DNA of 64,000 bases from Methylobacterium sp. J-088 (GTDB lineage Bacteria; Pseudomonadota; Alphaproteobacteria; Rhizobiales; Beijerinckiaceae), in the NCBI RefSeq assembly GCF_022829295.1, contig NZ_JAKSYH010000232.1, forward strand, positions 59,996-123,995, written 5' to 3'. Below are positions 43,385 through 52,641 of the stretch, piece after piece. The notes beneath the pieces are model-generated. The model saw only the letters and a program-made list of their open reading frames with translations, had not been told where the DNA came from and did no database searches. Within the stretch, counting starts at the first letter, position 1, and every line of letters begins with the position of its first letter. A program made the translations under genes and the position numbers.

Positions 43385-45058
43385 TCAAACTTCCACAACC
43401 TGCACGTGGCAGGCCGGTTTCTTGCCCCAGACCTCGTTGACCGCGGTGCGCACGGCCCGGTCGACCGCCTTCTCGACGCCCTCCGAGTCCTTCAGCTTGC
43501 CCCGCGACAGGCCCGCCAGGCTGCGCGAGACCGCATCCACGATGGTCTCGATCAGCGGGTCGCCAGAGCGCCCGCGGTTCGGCAGGCCGATGATGTCGAC
43601 CGCCGGCTCGCCGAGCACGACGCCGTCCTCGTCGATAGCGATCGCCACCGAGACAAGGCCCGCCTGCATCAGCTTGCGCCGCTCGGGGATCGCCCGGTCC
43701 TTCTCGTCGATCAGGACGTCGCCGTCCTTGAACAGGCGACCGACCTTTACGTGGTCGATCACCGCGGGCGTACCGGGGCTGAGGCGGATCAGGCTGCCAT
43801 TGCGGGCCTTGACGACGTTCTGAACGCCCTGCGCGCGGGCAAAGCGAGCATGCTCGTCGAGGTGGAGCGCCTCGCCGTGGACCGGGATCGCGGTGCCGGG
43901 ACGGGTCCACTTGTACATCTCGACCATCTCGTCCCGGCGCGGGTGGCCGGAGACGTGGACGAGAGCGCTGCGGTCGGTGATCACCTCGACGCCCTGCTCG
44001 ATCAGGTCATTGATGATCGAACCGACATCGCGCTCGTTGCCGGGGATAGCGCGCGAGGAGAAGATCACCTGATCGCCCGCGGCGAGGCTGATATCCGGAT
44101 GGTCGCGGCGGGAGACCCGGGCCAACGCTGCCCGCGGCTCGCCTTGGGAGCCAGTGAGCAGGGCCACGACCCGCTCGCGGGGCAGGCTCTTCCAGGAATC
44201 GGCGCGGCGGAACTCGGGCAGGCCGTCGAGGTAGCCGCACTCGCGGGCAACGTCGATCACCCGGTCCATGGCCCGGCCGACCGCCACGATCTCGCGGCCG
44301 CAGGCCACGGCCGCCTCGGCGACGGCACGGATGCGGGCCACGTTCGACGCGAAAGTGGTCACCGCGACCCGGTGGGGCGCCTCGGCGATCAGGGTCTTGA
44401 GGGTCGCGGCGACCTCGCGCTCGCTCGGGGAGAAGCCCTCGCGGACCACGTTGGTGGAATCGCAGACCAGCGCGAGGATGCCCTCGTCGCCGAGCGCCGT
44501 GAAGGCCTCCGGCGAAGTGATCTCGCCGGCCACCGGCGTCGGATCGATTTTCCAGTCACCGGTATGGACTACGAGACCGGCCGCCGTGCGGATCGCGATT
44601 GCGTTCGATTCCGGGATCGAGTGCGAGACCGGGACGTATTCGAGCTCGAACGGCCCGACGGTGATGCGCCGGCCGGGCTTGACCTCGCGCAGGTCGACCT
44701 TCGGGGCGCCCGGATCCGAGAGGCGGCGGGTCTCCAGCAGGTTCTTGGCGAAGCGCGTCGCGTAGACCGGCGCCTTGACGCGCGACCACAGCTCGGAGAT
44801 CGCCCCGATATGGTCCTCGTGCGCGTGGGTGATGAAGATCCCGAGCAGGTCCTTGCGCCGTTCCTCGATGAACGAGAGGTCCGGGAACATCAGGTCGACG
44901 CCCGGCATGTTCTCCTCGCCGGCGAAGCCCATGCCGCAATCGACCATGATCCATTTCCGGCCCTTCTCCGGCCCGAAGCCGTAGAGCGCCGCATTCATTC
45001 CGATCTCGCCCACGCCGCCGAGCGGCAGGAAGACCAGCTCCTCCTGTCCCATTGCCAT
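43385..45058 (-). CDS. rnj: Ribonuclease J
   Basis: 557 residues. The metallo-beta-lactamase core carries THAHEDHIGA (about residue 77), VSHSIPES and VHTGDWKIDPTP; beta-CASP follows with VCDSTNVVREG, LLTGSQGEPRAALARV and HVSGHPRRDEMVEMY. The C-terminal domain completes a typical single-subunit RNase J, which does 5'-to-3' exo- and endonucleolytic mRNA decay. It is adjacent to birA, as in related genomes. Start could also be the second Met at 45052. Confidence 0.93.
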   Translation of the reverse strand: MAMGQEELVFLPLGGVGEIGMNAALYGFGPEKGRKWIMVDCGMGFAGEENMPGVDLMFPDLSFIEERRKDLLGIFITHAHEDHIGAISELWSRVKAPVYATRFAKNLLETRRLSDPGAPKVDLREVKPGRRITVGPFELEYVPVSHSIPESNAIAIRTAAGLVVHTGDWKIDPTPVAGEITSPEAFTALGDEGILALVCDSTNVVREGFSPSEREVAATLKTLIAEAPHRVAVTTFASNVARIRAVAEAAVACGREIVAVGRAMDRVIDVARECGYLDGLPEFRRADSWKSLPRERVVALLTGSQGEPRAALARVSRRDHPDISLAAGDQVIFSSRAIPGNERDVGSIINDLIEQGVEVITDRSALVHVSGHPRRDEMVEMYKWTRPGTAIPVHGEALHLDEHARFARAQGVQNVVKARNGSLIRLSPGTPAVIDHVKVGRLFKDGDVLIDEKDRAIPERRKLMQAGLVSVAIAIDEDGVVLGEPAVDIIGLPNRGRSGDPLIETIVDAVSRSLAGLSRGKLKDSEGVEKAVDRAVRTAVNEVWGKKPACHVQVVEV

Positions 45059-45076
45059 CTGTATCGTCGTCCAAAC

Positions 45077-45880
45077 TCAGGCCGCCGTCGCGGCCGTTCC
45101 GAAATGCACCTCGCCCGCCGTCACGGTATGCCGGTTCCCATCGGGGGCGAGGATCACGAGCCGCCCCCCCTCGTCGATCGTCTCGAACACGCCCTGCAGG
45201 ATGTGTCCGCCGCTGTGCACTGCGATCTCCGATCCGAGACCGGCGGCCCGCGCCAGCCAATCGGCGCGCAGGGCAGCGAAATTCCGTCCTCGGTCCCAGG
45301 CGCGCGCGCGTGCGGCCATCCGGTCCGAGAGCTGTTCCAGTAGCGCCTCCGCACCGCCGGCGTAACCCATCGCCGCCAAGCTTGTTGCCGGCAACCCGTC
45401 CGGGGCGGCCGCGACGTTGACACCGAACCCGACGATGACGGCCCGCCGGCCGCCAGGTACCGTCTCAGCCTCCAGCAACAGACCAGCCAGTTTCGCTCCG
45501 CCGAGCAGCACGTCGTTCGGCCATTTGAGCTTCAGAGATCGGGCGGCGATGCTGGATGCGGTATCCGGCAGGGTGCCGCAGGCCGCCTCGAGCGCCTCGA
45601 TCAGGGCAAGGCCCGCAACGAAGCCCAACTCGGCGAGGTGCACGGGCGCAACTCCGGTGACCGGCCAGAGCACGCTCGCCGCGAGGTTGCCCGGCAGTGA
45701 GGCCCAGCTGTTGCCGCGGCGGCCCCGCCCCGCCTCTTGCCGATCCGTTGCGATCCACAGCGGCCCGATTTCGCCCGCACGCGCCTGTGCCATCGCCTCC
45801 GTGTTGGTGGAGCCGAGCGAATCATGGACGTGCAGGCGATGGCCCTGGGCGCGCGCCTCGGGCCCGAGTCGGTAGCGCAA
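45077..45880 (-). CDS. birA: Biotin-[acetyl-CoA-carboxylase] ligase, monofunctional
   Basis: 267 residues starting at TTG45880, seven bases after the nuoN stop; this gives an N-terminus of RYRLGPEARAQGHRL and DSLGSTNTEAM, matching the family. ATG45928 inside nuoN is an alternative. The biotinyl-5'-AMP loop is QEAGRGRRGNSW and the catalytic Lys is in LKWPNDVLLGG. There is no N-terminal HTH, so it lacks the repressor function of E. coli BirA. Last gene joined to the nuo block. Confidence 0.9.
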   Translation of the reverse strand: MRYRLGPEARAQGHRLHVHDSLGSTNTEAMAQARAGEIGPLWIATDRQEAGRGRRGNSWASLPGNLAASVLWPVTGVAPVHLAELGFVAGLALIEALEAACGTLPDTASSIAARSLKLKWPNDVLLGGAKLAGLLLEAETVPGGRRAVIVGFGVNVAAAPDGLPATSLAAMGYAGGAEALLEQLSDRMAARARAWDRGRNFAALRADWLARAAGLGSEIAVHSGGHILQGVFETIDEGGRLVILAPDGNRHTVTAGEVHFGTAATAA

Positions 45881-45887
45881 CGTCGTG

Positions 45888-47333
45888 CTAGAACAGCGAC
45901 TTGGCGGCCCGCCCCGCGGCACCGACAAGCGGCCCCGGCAGCAGGAAAAACAGCACCACCACGACGCTCGACAAGGCGAGCACCACGCGCAGGCCCGGGG
46001 CCATCGCCTCGTAGGGCTCCTTCGGCTCGTCGAAATACATGATCTTGACCAGCCGCAGGTAGTAGTAGGCGCCGACCACGCTGGTCACAACGCCGATCAC
46101 CGCCAGCGTCACGAGGCCGGCCTTGATGGCAGCGGCGAAGACGTAGAATTTCGCGAAGAACCCGGCGAGCGGCGGAATACCGGCCAGCGAGAACATCATC
46201 GCGGCAAGGCAGAAGGCCAGCCACGGATGCGTGCGCGACAGGCCCGACAGATCCTCGATCTTTTCGAACATCACGTCCCGGCGCCGGAGCGATAGGATGA
46301 TCGCGAAAGTGCCGAGCGTCATTGCGAGGTAGATGATCATGTAGGTGACGAGCCCGCTTATCCCCTCCTCCGAGCCGCAGGCCAAGCCGATCAGCGCGTA
46401 GCCGATATTGGCGATCGAAGAGTAGGCCATCAGGCGCTTGATCGAGCTCTGGCCGATCGCCGCGAAGGAGCCGAGCGCCATCGACGCCACAGCGACGAAG
46501 ATGAAGATCTGCTGCCAGATCGCCGTCACGTCCGGCATGGCGCCGATGAAGACCCGTACGGTCATTGACACCGCCGCCATCTTCGGCGCGGTGGCAAAGA
46601 AGGCGGTCACCGGAGTGGGCGAGCCCTCGTAGACGTCGGGCGTCCACATGTGGAACGGCACCGCCGACATCTTGAAGCACACGCCCGCGGCCAGGAACAC
46701 GATGCCGAGCACGATGCCCAGGCCCGCATTCTCGTTCAGCGCCGAGACGATACCGGGGAACGAAACCGTGCCGGTGAAGCCGTAGACCAGCGAGGCGCCG
46801 TAGAGCAGCATGCCGGAGGAGAGCGCGCCGAGGACGAAGTACTTGAGGCCGGCCTCGGTGGATTTGCTGTCGTCCCGGTGGAAGGCGGCGATCACGTAGG
46901 CGGCGAGCGATTGCAGCTCCAGGCCGAGATAGAGTGCGATCAGATCGTTGGCCGAGACCATCACCATCATGCCGATGGTGCAGAGCACGATCAACACGGG
47001 GAACTCGAACCGGTCGATCCGTTCGCGCTTGAAGAAGTCGTGCGCCAGCAGGATCGTGGCCGAGGAGCCGAGCAGCACCAGCGACTTCATCACCTTGGAG
47101 AAGGAATCCGAGACGAACGCCCCCGACAAGGTCGTGATCCGCCCGTTCACCGGCTGGGAGATCACCACCGAGAGGGCGACGAGCAGCAGCACCAGAGCAC
47201 CGACGCTCACGGCCTCGGCGGAGCGCTCGCCGCGCCAAGCGCCGTAGAGGATCAGGAGCAGGACGCCGATGCCGAGGATCAGCTCGGGCAGGAGCGGCGC
47301 CAGTGAGGGCAGGACGGAGTGGACGGTGGTCAT
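45888..47333 (-). CDS. nuoN: NADH-quinone oxidoreductase subunit N
   Basis: 481 residues with about 13-14 membrane helices; antiporter-like proton-pumping subunit of complex I. The essential Lys and Glu lie in family segments GLKYFVLGALSSGMLLYG and GIVFLAAGVCFKMSAVPFHMW. Ends 7 bases before birA. Confidence 0.96.
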   Translation of the reverse strand: MTTVHSVLPSLAPLLPELILGIGVLLLILYGAWRGERSAEAVSVGALVLLLVALSVVISQPVNGRITTLSGAFVSDSFSKVMKSLVLLGSSATILLAHDFFKRERIDRFEFPVLIVLCTIGMMVMVSANDLIALYLGLELQSLAAYVIAAFHRDDSKSTEAGLKYFVLGALSSGMLLYGASLVYGFTGTVSFPGIVSALNENAGLGIVLGIVFLAAGVCFKMSAVPFHMWTPDVYEGSPTPVTAFFATAPKMAAVSMTVRVFIGAMPDVTAIWQQIFIFVAVASMALGSFAAIGQSSIKRLMAYSSIANIGYALIGLACGSEEGISGLVTYMIIYLAMTLGTFAIILSLRRRDVMFEKIEDLSGLSRTHPWLAFCLAAMMFSLAGIPPLAGFFAKFYVFAAAIKAGLVTLAVIGVVTSVVGAYYYLRLVKIMYFDEPKEPYEAMAPGLRVVLALSSVVVVLFFLLPGPLVGAAGRAAKSLF

Positions 47334-47343
47334 CAGGTCCGTC

Positions 47344-48864
47344 TCAGCGCGCGACCGGCAGCGCGGCGGCCGCGGTCTGGGTGTTGGACAGGGCGGCCTT
47401 CATGCTGGTCATCAGCGCGTCGGTCGAAGGCGCGAAAACGTCGAGCACGGGAGCCGGGTGCACGCCGTAATAGATCGTCAAAGCCACCAGCGGGGCCAGG
47501 ATGATCTTTTCGCGCAGATCCAGATCCAGGATGCCCTGAAGGTTCGGCTTCTCCAGCTTGCCGTAGATCACCCGTGCGTAGAGCCACAGCGCGTAGCCCG
47601 CCGACAGGATGATGCCGAAGGTCGAGAAGAAGGCGACGTTCGGATTCGCCTTGAAGGCGCCGAGCATCGACAGGAACTCGCCGACGAAGCCGGACGTGCC
47701 GGGCAGGCCGACATTGGCCATGGTGAACACCATCATGGCCACCGCGTAGAGTGGCATCCGCTTTACGAGCCCGCCATAGGCGGCGATCTCGCGGGTGTGC
47801 ATCCGGTCGTAGACCACGCCGACGCAGAGGAACAGCGCGCTCGCCACGATGCCGTGGGAGATCATCAGGAACAGCGCGCCCTGGATGCCCTGCTCGTTCA
47901 ATGTGAAAAGGCCGAGCGTCACGAAGCCCATATGGGCCACCGACGAATAGGCGATCAGCTTCTTGATGTCGGTCTGCATCATCGCGGTGAGCGAGGTGAA
48001 GATGATCGCGATCACCGAGAGGGCGAAGACCAGCGGCGCAAAATCCTGGCTCGCCACCGGCAGCATCGGCAGCGAGATCCGGATGAAGCCGTAGCCGCCC
48101 ATCTTCAGGAGGATGCCGGCCAGGATCACAGAGCCGGCGGTGGGCGCCTCGACGTGGGCGTCGGGCAGCCACGTATGGACCGGCCACATCGGCATCTTCA
48201 CCGCGAAGGAGGCGAAGAAGGCGAGCCACAGCCAGGTCTGCATCTGCACCGGGAAGCGGTATTGCAGCAGGGTCGGGATGTCGGTGGTGCCGGCCTGCCA
48301 GTACATCGCCATCACGGCGAGCAGCATCAGCACCGAGCCGAGCAAGGTGTAGAGGAAGAACTTGAAGCTCGCGTAGACCCGACGTGCGCCGCCCCAGATG
48401 CCGATGATCAGGAACATCGGGATCAATCCTGCCTCGAAGAACAGGTAGAACAGCAGCAGATCGAGGGAGGCGAACACGCCGATCATCGTCGTCTCAAGGA
48501 CGAGGAAGGCGACGAAGTATTCCTTCACCCGGACGTTGATCGAGTTCCACGAGGCGCCGATGCAGAACGGCATCAGGAACGTGGTCAGCAGGATCAGCGG
48601 CATCGAGAAGCCGTCGACGCCGAGCTTGAACCGGATCGTCTCGGTGAGCCACGCATGGCTCTCCACCAGCTGGAAGCTCGACGAGGCGGCGTCGTAGCGG
48701 CTCCAGGCGACCAGCGAGAGCAGGAAGGTGACGATCGTTGTGGCGAGCGCAGCCCAGCGGGTGTTGCGCGCGACCGATGCCTCGTCGCCGTTCAGCGTCA
48801 GAATGAAGGCCGCGCCGCAGAGCGGCACGATCAGCAGGCCGGAGAGGATGCCGAGGCCGAGCAT
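47344..48864 (-). CDS. nuoM: NADH-quinone oxidoreductase subunit M
   Basis: 506 residues, Mrp-type antiporter-like pump. Conserved parts are FEAGLIPMFLIIGIWGG with the key Glu, FFLYTLLGSVLML, KMPMWPVHTWLPDAHVEAPT and LLKMGGYGFIRISLP with lysines. Ten bases from nuoN and two from nuoL. Confidence 0.96.
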   Translation of the reverse strand: MLGLGILSGLLIVPLCGAAFILTLNGDEASVARNTRWAALATTIVTFLLSLVAWSRYDAASSSFQLVESHAWLTETIRFKLGVDGFSMPLILLTTFLMPFCIGASWNSINVRVKEYFVAFLVLETTMIGVFASLDLLLFYLFFEAGLIPMFLIIGIWGGARRVYASFKFFLYTLLGSVLMLLAVMAMYWQAGTTDIPTLLQYRFPVQMQTWLWLAFFASFAVKMPMWPVHTWLPDAHVEAPTAGSVILAGILLKMGGYGFIRISLPMLPVASQDFAPLVFALSVIAIIFTSLTAMMQTDIKKLIAYSSVAHMGFVTLGLFTLNEQGIQGALFLMISHGIVASALFLCVGVVYDRMHTREIAAYGGLVKRMPLYAVAMMVFTMANVGLPGTSGFVGEFLSMLGAFKANPNVAFFSTFGIILSAGYALWLYARVIYGKLEKPNLQGILDLDLREKIILAPLVALTIYYGVHPAPVLDVFAPSTDALMTSMKAALSNTQTAAAALPVAR

Positions 48865-48865
48865 A

Positions 48866-50974
48866 TCAGTGAGCCCCCTTGGGCAGGCCGGACATCAGGT
48901 ACCAGCTGATCAGGCCGGCGACGCCGATGAGCATCACGAAGGCGTAGTGATAGAGGTAGCCGGTCTGGAGGCGGACCACTCCGCGGGTCACGTCCACGAC
49001 GCGGGCCGCGATGCCGTTCGGGCCCAGCCCGTCGATGATCCGGCCGTCGCCCTGCTTCCACAGGAAAAGGCCGAAATCCTTGGCCGGGCGGACGAAGATC
49101 CGATCGTAGATTTCGTCGAAGTACCACTTGTTGAGCAGGAACCGGTACAGCGACGGCTGTTGCGCGGCGAGCGCGCCCGGCAGTTCCGGCCGGCGGATAT
49201 ACATCCAGAAGGCCAGCACGAAGCCGAGAATCAGCATGATCAGCGGCGAATACGAGACCAGCGCCGGGACCTCGTGGATCTCGTGCATGATGTGGTTGTT
49301 CGGGCCGTGCGCCAGGGCGTGGCCCCAGAACGCGTCCATCCCCTCGCCGATGAAGCGATTGTGGAAGACGATCCCGGCGAACAGCGCCCCGAAGGCGAGG
49401 ATCGCCAGCGGGACCGTCATCACCAGCGGGCTTTCGTGGGGCGTGTGGTCGCCGTGATGGCCGTGGCCGTGATGGTCGTCGGCGACGACGTCGCTCTCGT
49501 GGGCCGGCTCGATGTCGTGGCCCTTGTCGTCGTGGGCGACACCTTCCGTGTGGCCGGGCGCCCCATCCGCCTCGTGCGCCATGGTCGCGTGTGCGACCGC
49601 GGGGGCGTCGTGCTGATCGTGCGCCGCATGCGCACCCCAGCGGGCCGGACCCTCGAAGGTCATGAAGAACAGGCGCCAGGAATAGAACGAGGTGAAGAAC
49701 GCCGCCACCACGACGCACAGGAACGCCAGCGTGTGCCCGGGCCGGGTCGAGGCGTAGGCCGCCTCGATGATCGCATCTTTCGAGTAGTAGCCGGCGGTGT
49801 AGGGAAATCCGATCAGCGCGAGGGAGCCGATCGCCATCATGGCACTGGTATAGGGGATGTAGCGGCGCAGGCCGCCCATGTTCCGCATGTCCTGCTCGTG
49901 GTGCATCGCGTGGATGACCGAGCCGGCCCCGAGGAACAGCAGCGCCTTGAAGAAGGCGTGGGTGAACAGGTGGAACACGGCGGCCGAGTAGGCGCCGACG
50001 CCGAGCGCCACGAACATGTAGCCGAGCTGCGAGCAGGTCGAGTACGCGATCACCCGCTTGATGTCGTTCTGCACGAGGCCGATCGTGGCCGCGAAGAACG
50101 CCGTGATGCCGCCGATCACGGTCACGACGACCAGCGCGTTCGGCGCCTCCTCGAACAGCGGCGACAGGCGGGCGACCATGAACACGCCGGCGGTCACCAT
50201 GGTGGCGGCGTGGATCAGCGCCGAGACCGGAGTCGGGCCTTCCATGGCGTCCGGCAGCCACGTGTGCAGCAGGAACTGCGCCGACTTGCCCATGGCGCCC
50301 ATGAACAGCAGCAGGCAGGCCAGCGTCAGGGCGTTCCAGTCGTAGCCGAGGAAGTGGAACGAGAGCGTCTTGATCGCGTCGACCTTGCCGAAGATCGCGT
50401 CGAACGCCACCGAGCCGGTCAGCACGAAGACCAGGAAGATGCCGAGCGAGAAGCCGAAATCGCCGACCCGGTTGACGATGAACGCCTTCATGGCGGCGGC
50501 GTTGGCCGAGGGCTTCTCGTACCAGAAACCGATCAGCAGGTAGGAGGCGAGGCCCACGCCCTCCCAGCCGAAGAACATCTGCACGAGGTTGTCGGCTGTC
50601 ACCAGCATCAGCATGGCGAAGGTGAACAGCGACAGGTAGGCGAAGAACCGCGGCCGGTGCGGATCCTCCTCCATGTAGCCCACGGAGTAGAGGTGCACGA
50701 GCGTCGAGACCGTGGTCACCACCACGAGCATCACCCGGGTCAGGGTGTCGACCTTGAAGGCCCAGTCGACCTGCAGGTCGCCGGCCGAGAACCAGGACGC
50801 GACCTGCACCCGCTCTGCGTGGCCGCCGTCGAGGAACACGCCCCAGGCGATCAGCGCCGTGAAGGCGAGGAACGCCGTGGTGATGTACTCGCAGGCCCGC
50901 GCCCCGATGTACCGGCCGAACAGGCCGGCGATCAGGAAGCCGATGAGCGGGAAGAAGACGATCGCGTGATACAT
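48866..50974 (-). CDS. nuoL: NADH-quinone oxidoreductase subunit L with His-rich loop
   Basis: 702 residues including the long lateral C-terminal helix. Pump motifs are FFGWEGVGLASYLLIGFWYE, KSAQFLLHTWLPDAMEGPTP and AATMVTAGVFMVARLSP. Between about residues 445 and 515 a hydrophilic, His/Asp-rich insertion (for example DDHHGHGHHGDHTPHE) replaces a short loop, making this subunit longer than the approximately 613-residue E. coli protein. The loop should face an aqueous side and could bind divalent metals; its role is unknown. Confidence 0.96.
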   Translation of the reverse strand: MYHAIVFFPLIGFLIAGLFGRYIGARACEYITTAFLAFTALIAWGVFLDGGHAERVQVASWFSAGDLQVDWAFKVDTLTRVMLVVVTTVSTLVHLYSVGYMEEDPHRPRFFAYLSLFTFAMLMLVTADNLVQMFFGWEGVGLASYLLIGFWYEKPSANAAAMKAFIVNRVGDFGFSLGIFLVFVLTGSVAFDAIFGKVDAIKTLSFHFLGYDWNALTLACLLLFMGAMGKSAQFLLHTWLPDAMEGPTPVSALIHAATMVTAGVFMVARLSPLFEEAPNALVVVTVIGGITAFFAATIGLVQNDIKRVIAYSTCSQLGYMFVALGVGAYSAAVFHLFTHAFFKALLFLGAGSVIHAMHHEQDMRNMGGLRRYIPYTSAMMAIGSLALIGFPYTAGYYSKDAIIEAAYASTRPGHTLAFLCVVVAAFFTSFYSWRLFFMTFEGPARWGAHAAHDQHDAPAVAHATMAHEADGAPGHTEGVAHDDKGHDIEPAHESDVVADDHHGHGHHGDHTPHESPLVMTVPLAILAFGALFAGIVFHNRFIGEGMDAFWGHALAHGPNNHIMHEIHEVPALVSYSPLIMLILGFVLAFWMYIRRPELPGALAAQQPSLYRFLLNKWYFDEIYDRIFVRPAKDFGLFLWKQGDGRIIDGLGPNGIAARVVDVTRGVVRLQTGYLYHYAFVMLIGVAGLISWYLMSGLPKGAH

Positions 50975-51056
50975 CGCTCTCTTGCAGTCCGTCCTCCGGG
51001 CCGGCCGCGAGGCGGCGGCATCCGGATGTGAATCGGGGCGGCGGGGAAGGAGGCCC

Positions 51057-51362
51057 TTAGCCCTTCATCATGCTCACGTCCTCCACCGCGATGGAGCCGC
51101 GGTTGCGGAAGAACACCACCAGGATGGCGAGGCCGATCGCCGACTCGGCGGCCGCGACCGTCAGCACGAACAGGGCGAAGACCTGTCCGGTGATGTCGTT
51201 CAGCTGCGTCGAGAAGGCGACGAGGTTGATATTGACCGAGAGCAGGATCAGCTCGATCGACATCAGGATGACGATGATGTTCTTGCGGTTGATGAAGATG
51301 CCGAGCACACCGAGTGTGAACAGGATCGCCGCGACGGTGAGGTAGTGACTCAGGCCGATCAT
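51057..51362 (-). CDS. nuoK: NADH-quinone oxidoreductase subunit K
   Basis: 101 residues, three helices. ATG51362 (MIGLSHYL) is the normal start. The membrane glutamates are in LMSIELILLSVNIN and VAAAESAIGLAILV, both needed for proton translocation. Confidence 0.95.
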   Translation of the reverse strand: MIGLSHYLTVAAILFTLGVLGIFINRKNIIVILMSIELILLSVNINLVAFSTQLNDITGQVFALFVLTVAAAESAIGLAILVVFFRNRGSIAVEDVSMMKG

Positions 51363-51384
51363 CGTTCGAATCTCCGCGCAGACA

Positions 51385-52005
51385 TCAGACCTCGACACCC
51401 TGGCGCGACGGGACCTTGCGGGTCTCCACCGCCATGGCTTGGGTGCGGGCGTTCTGGACCGCGATGTCCTGGCGCTTGACGCCCGGCCGGTCGCGCAGCG
51501 TGAGCACGATCGCGCCGATCATGGCGACCAGCAGGATCAGGCCGGCGAGCTGGAAGAAGTAGGCGTAGTCCGTGTAGATCACCCGGCCCAGCGCTTGGGC
51601 ATTGGTGAGGTTCTCGGCCGAAGCGACGTTGCTGAGCGGCGCCTGGACGAGGCCCGGATCGATGCTCCACGAACCCACCACGAGCAGCAGCTCGACCAGG
51701 AAGATCGCGCCGATCAGGGCGCCGACCGGCAGGTATTGCTGGAAGCCCTGGCGCAGCTCGGCGAAGTCCACGTCGAGCATCATCACCACGAACAGGAACA
51801 GCACCGCGACCGCGCCGACGTAGACGACCACGAGGATCATCGCCAGGAACTCGGCGCCCATCAGGACGAACAGGCCAGCGGCATTCACAAAGGCGAGGAT
51901 CAGGAACAGCACCGAGGCCACGGGATTGCGCGAGGCGATCACCATGAAGCCCGACGCGACCGTGATGCTCGCGAACAGATAGAAGAAGGCGGCTGCTGCG
52001 GTCAT
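51385..52005 (-). CDS. nuoJ: NADH-quinone oxidoreductase subunit J
   Basis: 206 residues from ATG52005, five helices. Family motif LVVVYVGAVAVLFLFVVMML contains the central-helix pi-bulge Tyr/Gly region. The C-terminal 30 residues are hydrophilic. Confidence 0.95.
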   Translation of the reverse strand: MTAAAAFFYLFASITVASGFMVIASRNPVASVLFLILAFVNAAGLFVLMGAEFLAMILVVVYVGAVAVLFLFVVMMLDVDFAELRQGFQQYLPVGALIGAIFLVELLLVVGSWSIDPGLVQAPLSNVASAENLTNAQALGRVIYTDYAYFFQLAGLILLVAMIGAIVLTLRDRPGVKRQDIAVQNARTQAMAVETRKVPSRQGVEV

Positions 52006-52095
52006 GCGCTGGTCGGGATCGGCCGCCGGAGCGGCCCCTTCTGCCGTGCGTGGAGACGGTCCGCAGCGGGCGGGCCGTCTATAGAACCCGGTCGG

Positions 52096-52117
52096 CGGGG
52101 GCACAACAGCGCCCCCG
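52096..52117 (-). other. GC hairpin between nuoI and nuoJ
   Basis: CGGGGGC, 8-nt loop, GCCCCCG in the 119-bp gap, the longest gap inside the nuo operon. There is no T-tract, so it is more likely an mRNA-stability or processing element than a terminator. Confidence 0.4.
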
Positions 52118-52124
52118 GCATGAG

Positions 52125-52613
52125 TCAGCGATAAGGCGCGTCCATCGCGATGTTGCGGGCGATTTCGCGCTCCCAACGGTCGCCGTTCAGAAGAAGCTTC
52201 GCCTTGTCGTAGAGAAGCTCCTCACGGGTCTCCACCGAGAATTCGAAGTTCGGCCCCTCGACGATGGCGTCCACCGGGCAGGCCTCCTGGCACATGCCGC
52301 AATAGATGCACTTTACCATGTCGATGTCGTAGCGAGTCGTTCGGCGGGTGCCGTCGTTGCGGCGCGGGCCCGCCTCGATGGTGATGGCTTGGGCCGGGCA
52401 GATCGCCTCGCAGAGCTTGCAGGCGATGCAGCGCTCCTCGCCGTTGGGATACCGACGGAGCGCGTGCTCCCCCCGGAAGCGGGGCCCGCGATGGCCCATC
52501 TCGAAGGGGTAGTTGATCGTGGCCTTCGGCTTGAAGAAGTAGCGCATGCCGAGGATCATCCCCGACACGAATTCCTTCAGCAGAAGGCTTTTTGCGACCT
52601 GATCGAGCTTCAT
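52125..52613 (-). CDS. nuoI: NADH-quinone oxidoreductase subunit I
   Basis: 162 residues. Two 4Fe-4S motifs, CIACKLCEAICP and CIYCGMCQEACP, carry clusters N6a and N6b from NuoG/NuoF toward NuoB. The start follows nuoH by 28 bases. Confidence 0.96.
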   Translation of the reverse strand: MKLDQVAKSLLLKEFVSGMILGMRYFFKPKATINYPFEMGHRGPRFRGEHALRRYPNGEERCIACKLCEAICPAQAITIEAGPRRNDGTRRTTRYDIDMVKCIYCGMCQEACPVDAIVEGPNFEFSVETREELLYDKAKLLLNGDRWEREIARNIAMDAPYR

Positions 52614-52641
52614 GCCCGGATCTCCGATTCGGCGAGTGGGC

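Noticed and set aside
43406..45343. A 645-codon frame opposite rnj
   Set aside because: Antisense shadow of RNase J; no domain.
48728..51031. A 767-codon frame opposite nuoL and nuoM
   Set aside because: Antisense shadow of clear complex I genes; low-complexity His/Glu/Arg composition.
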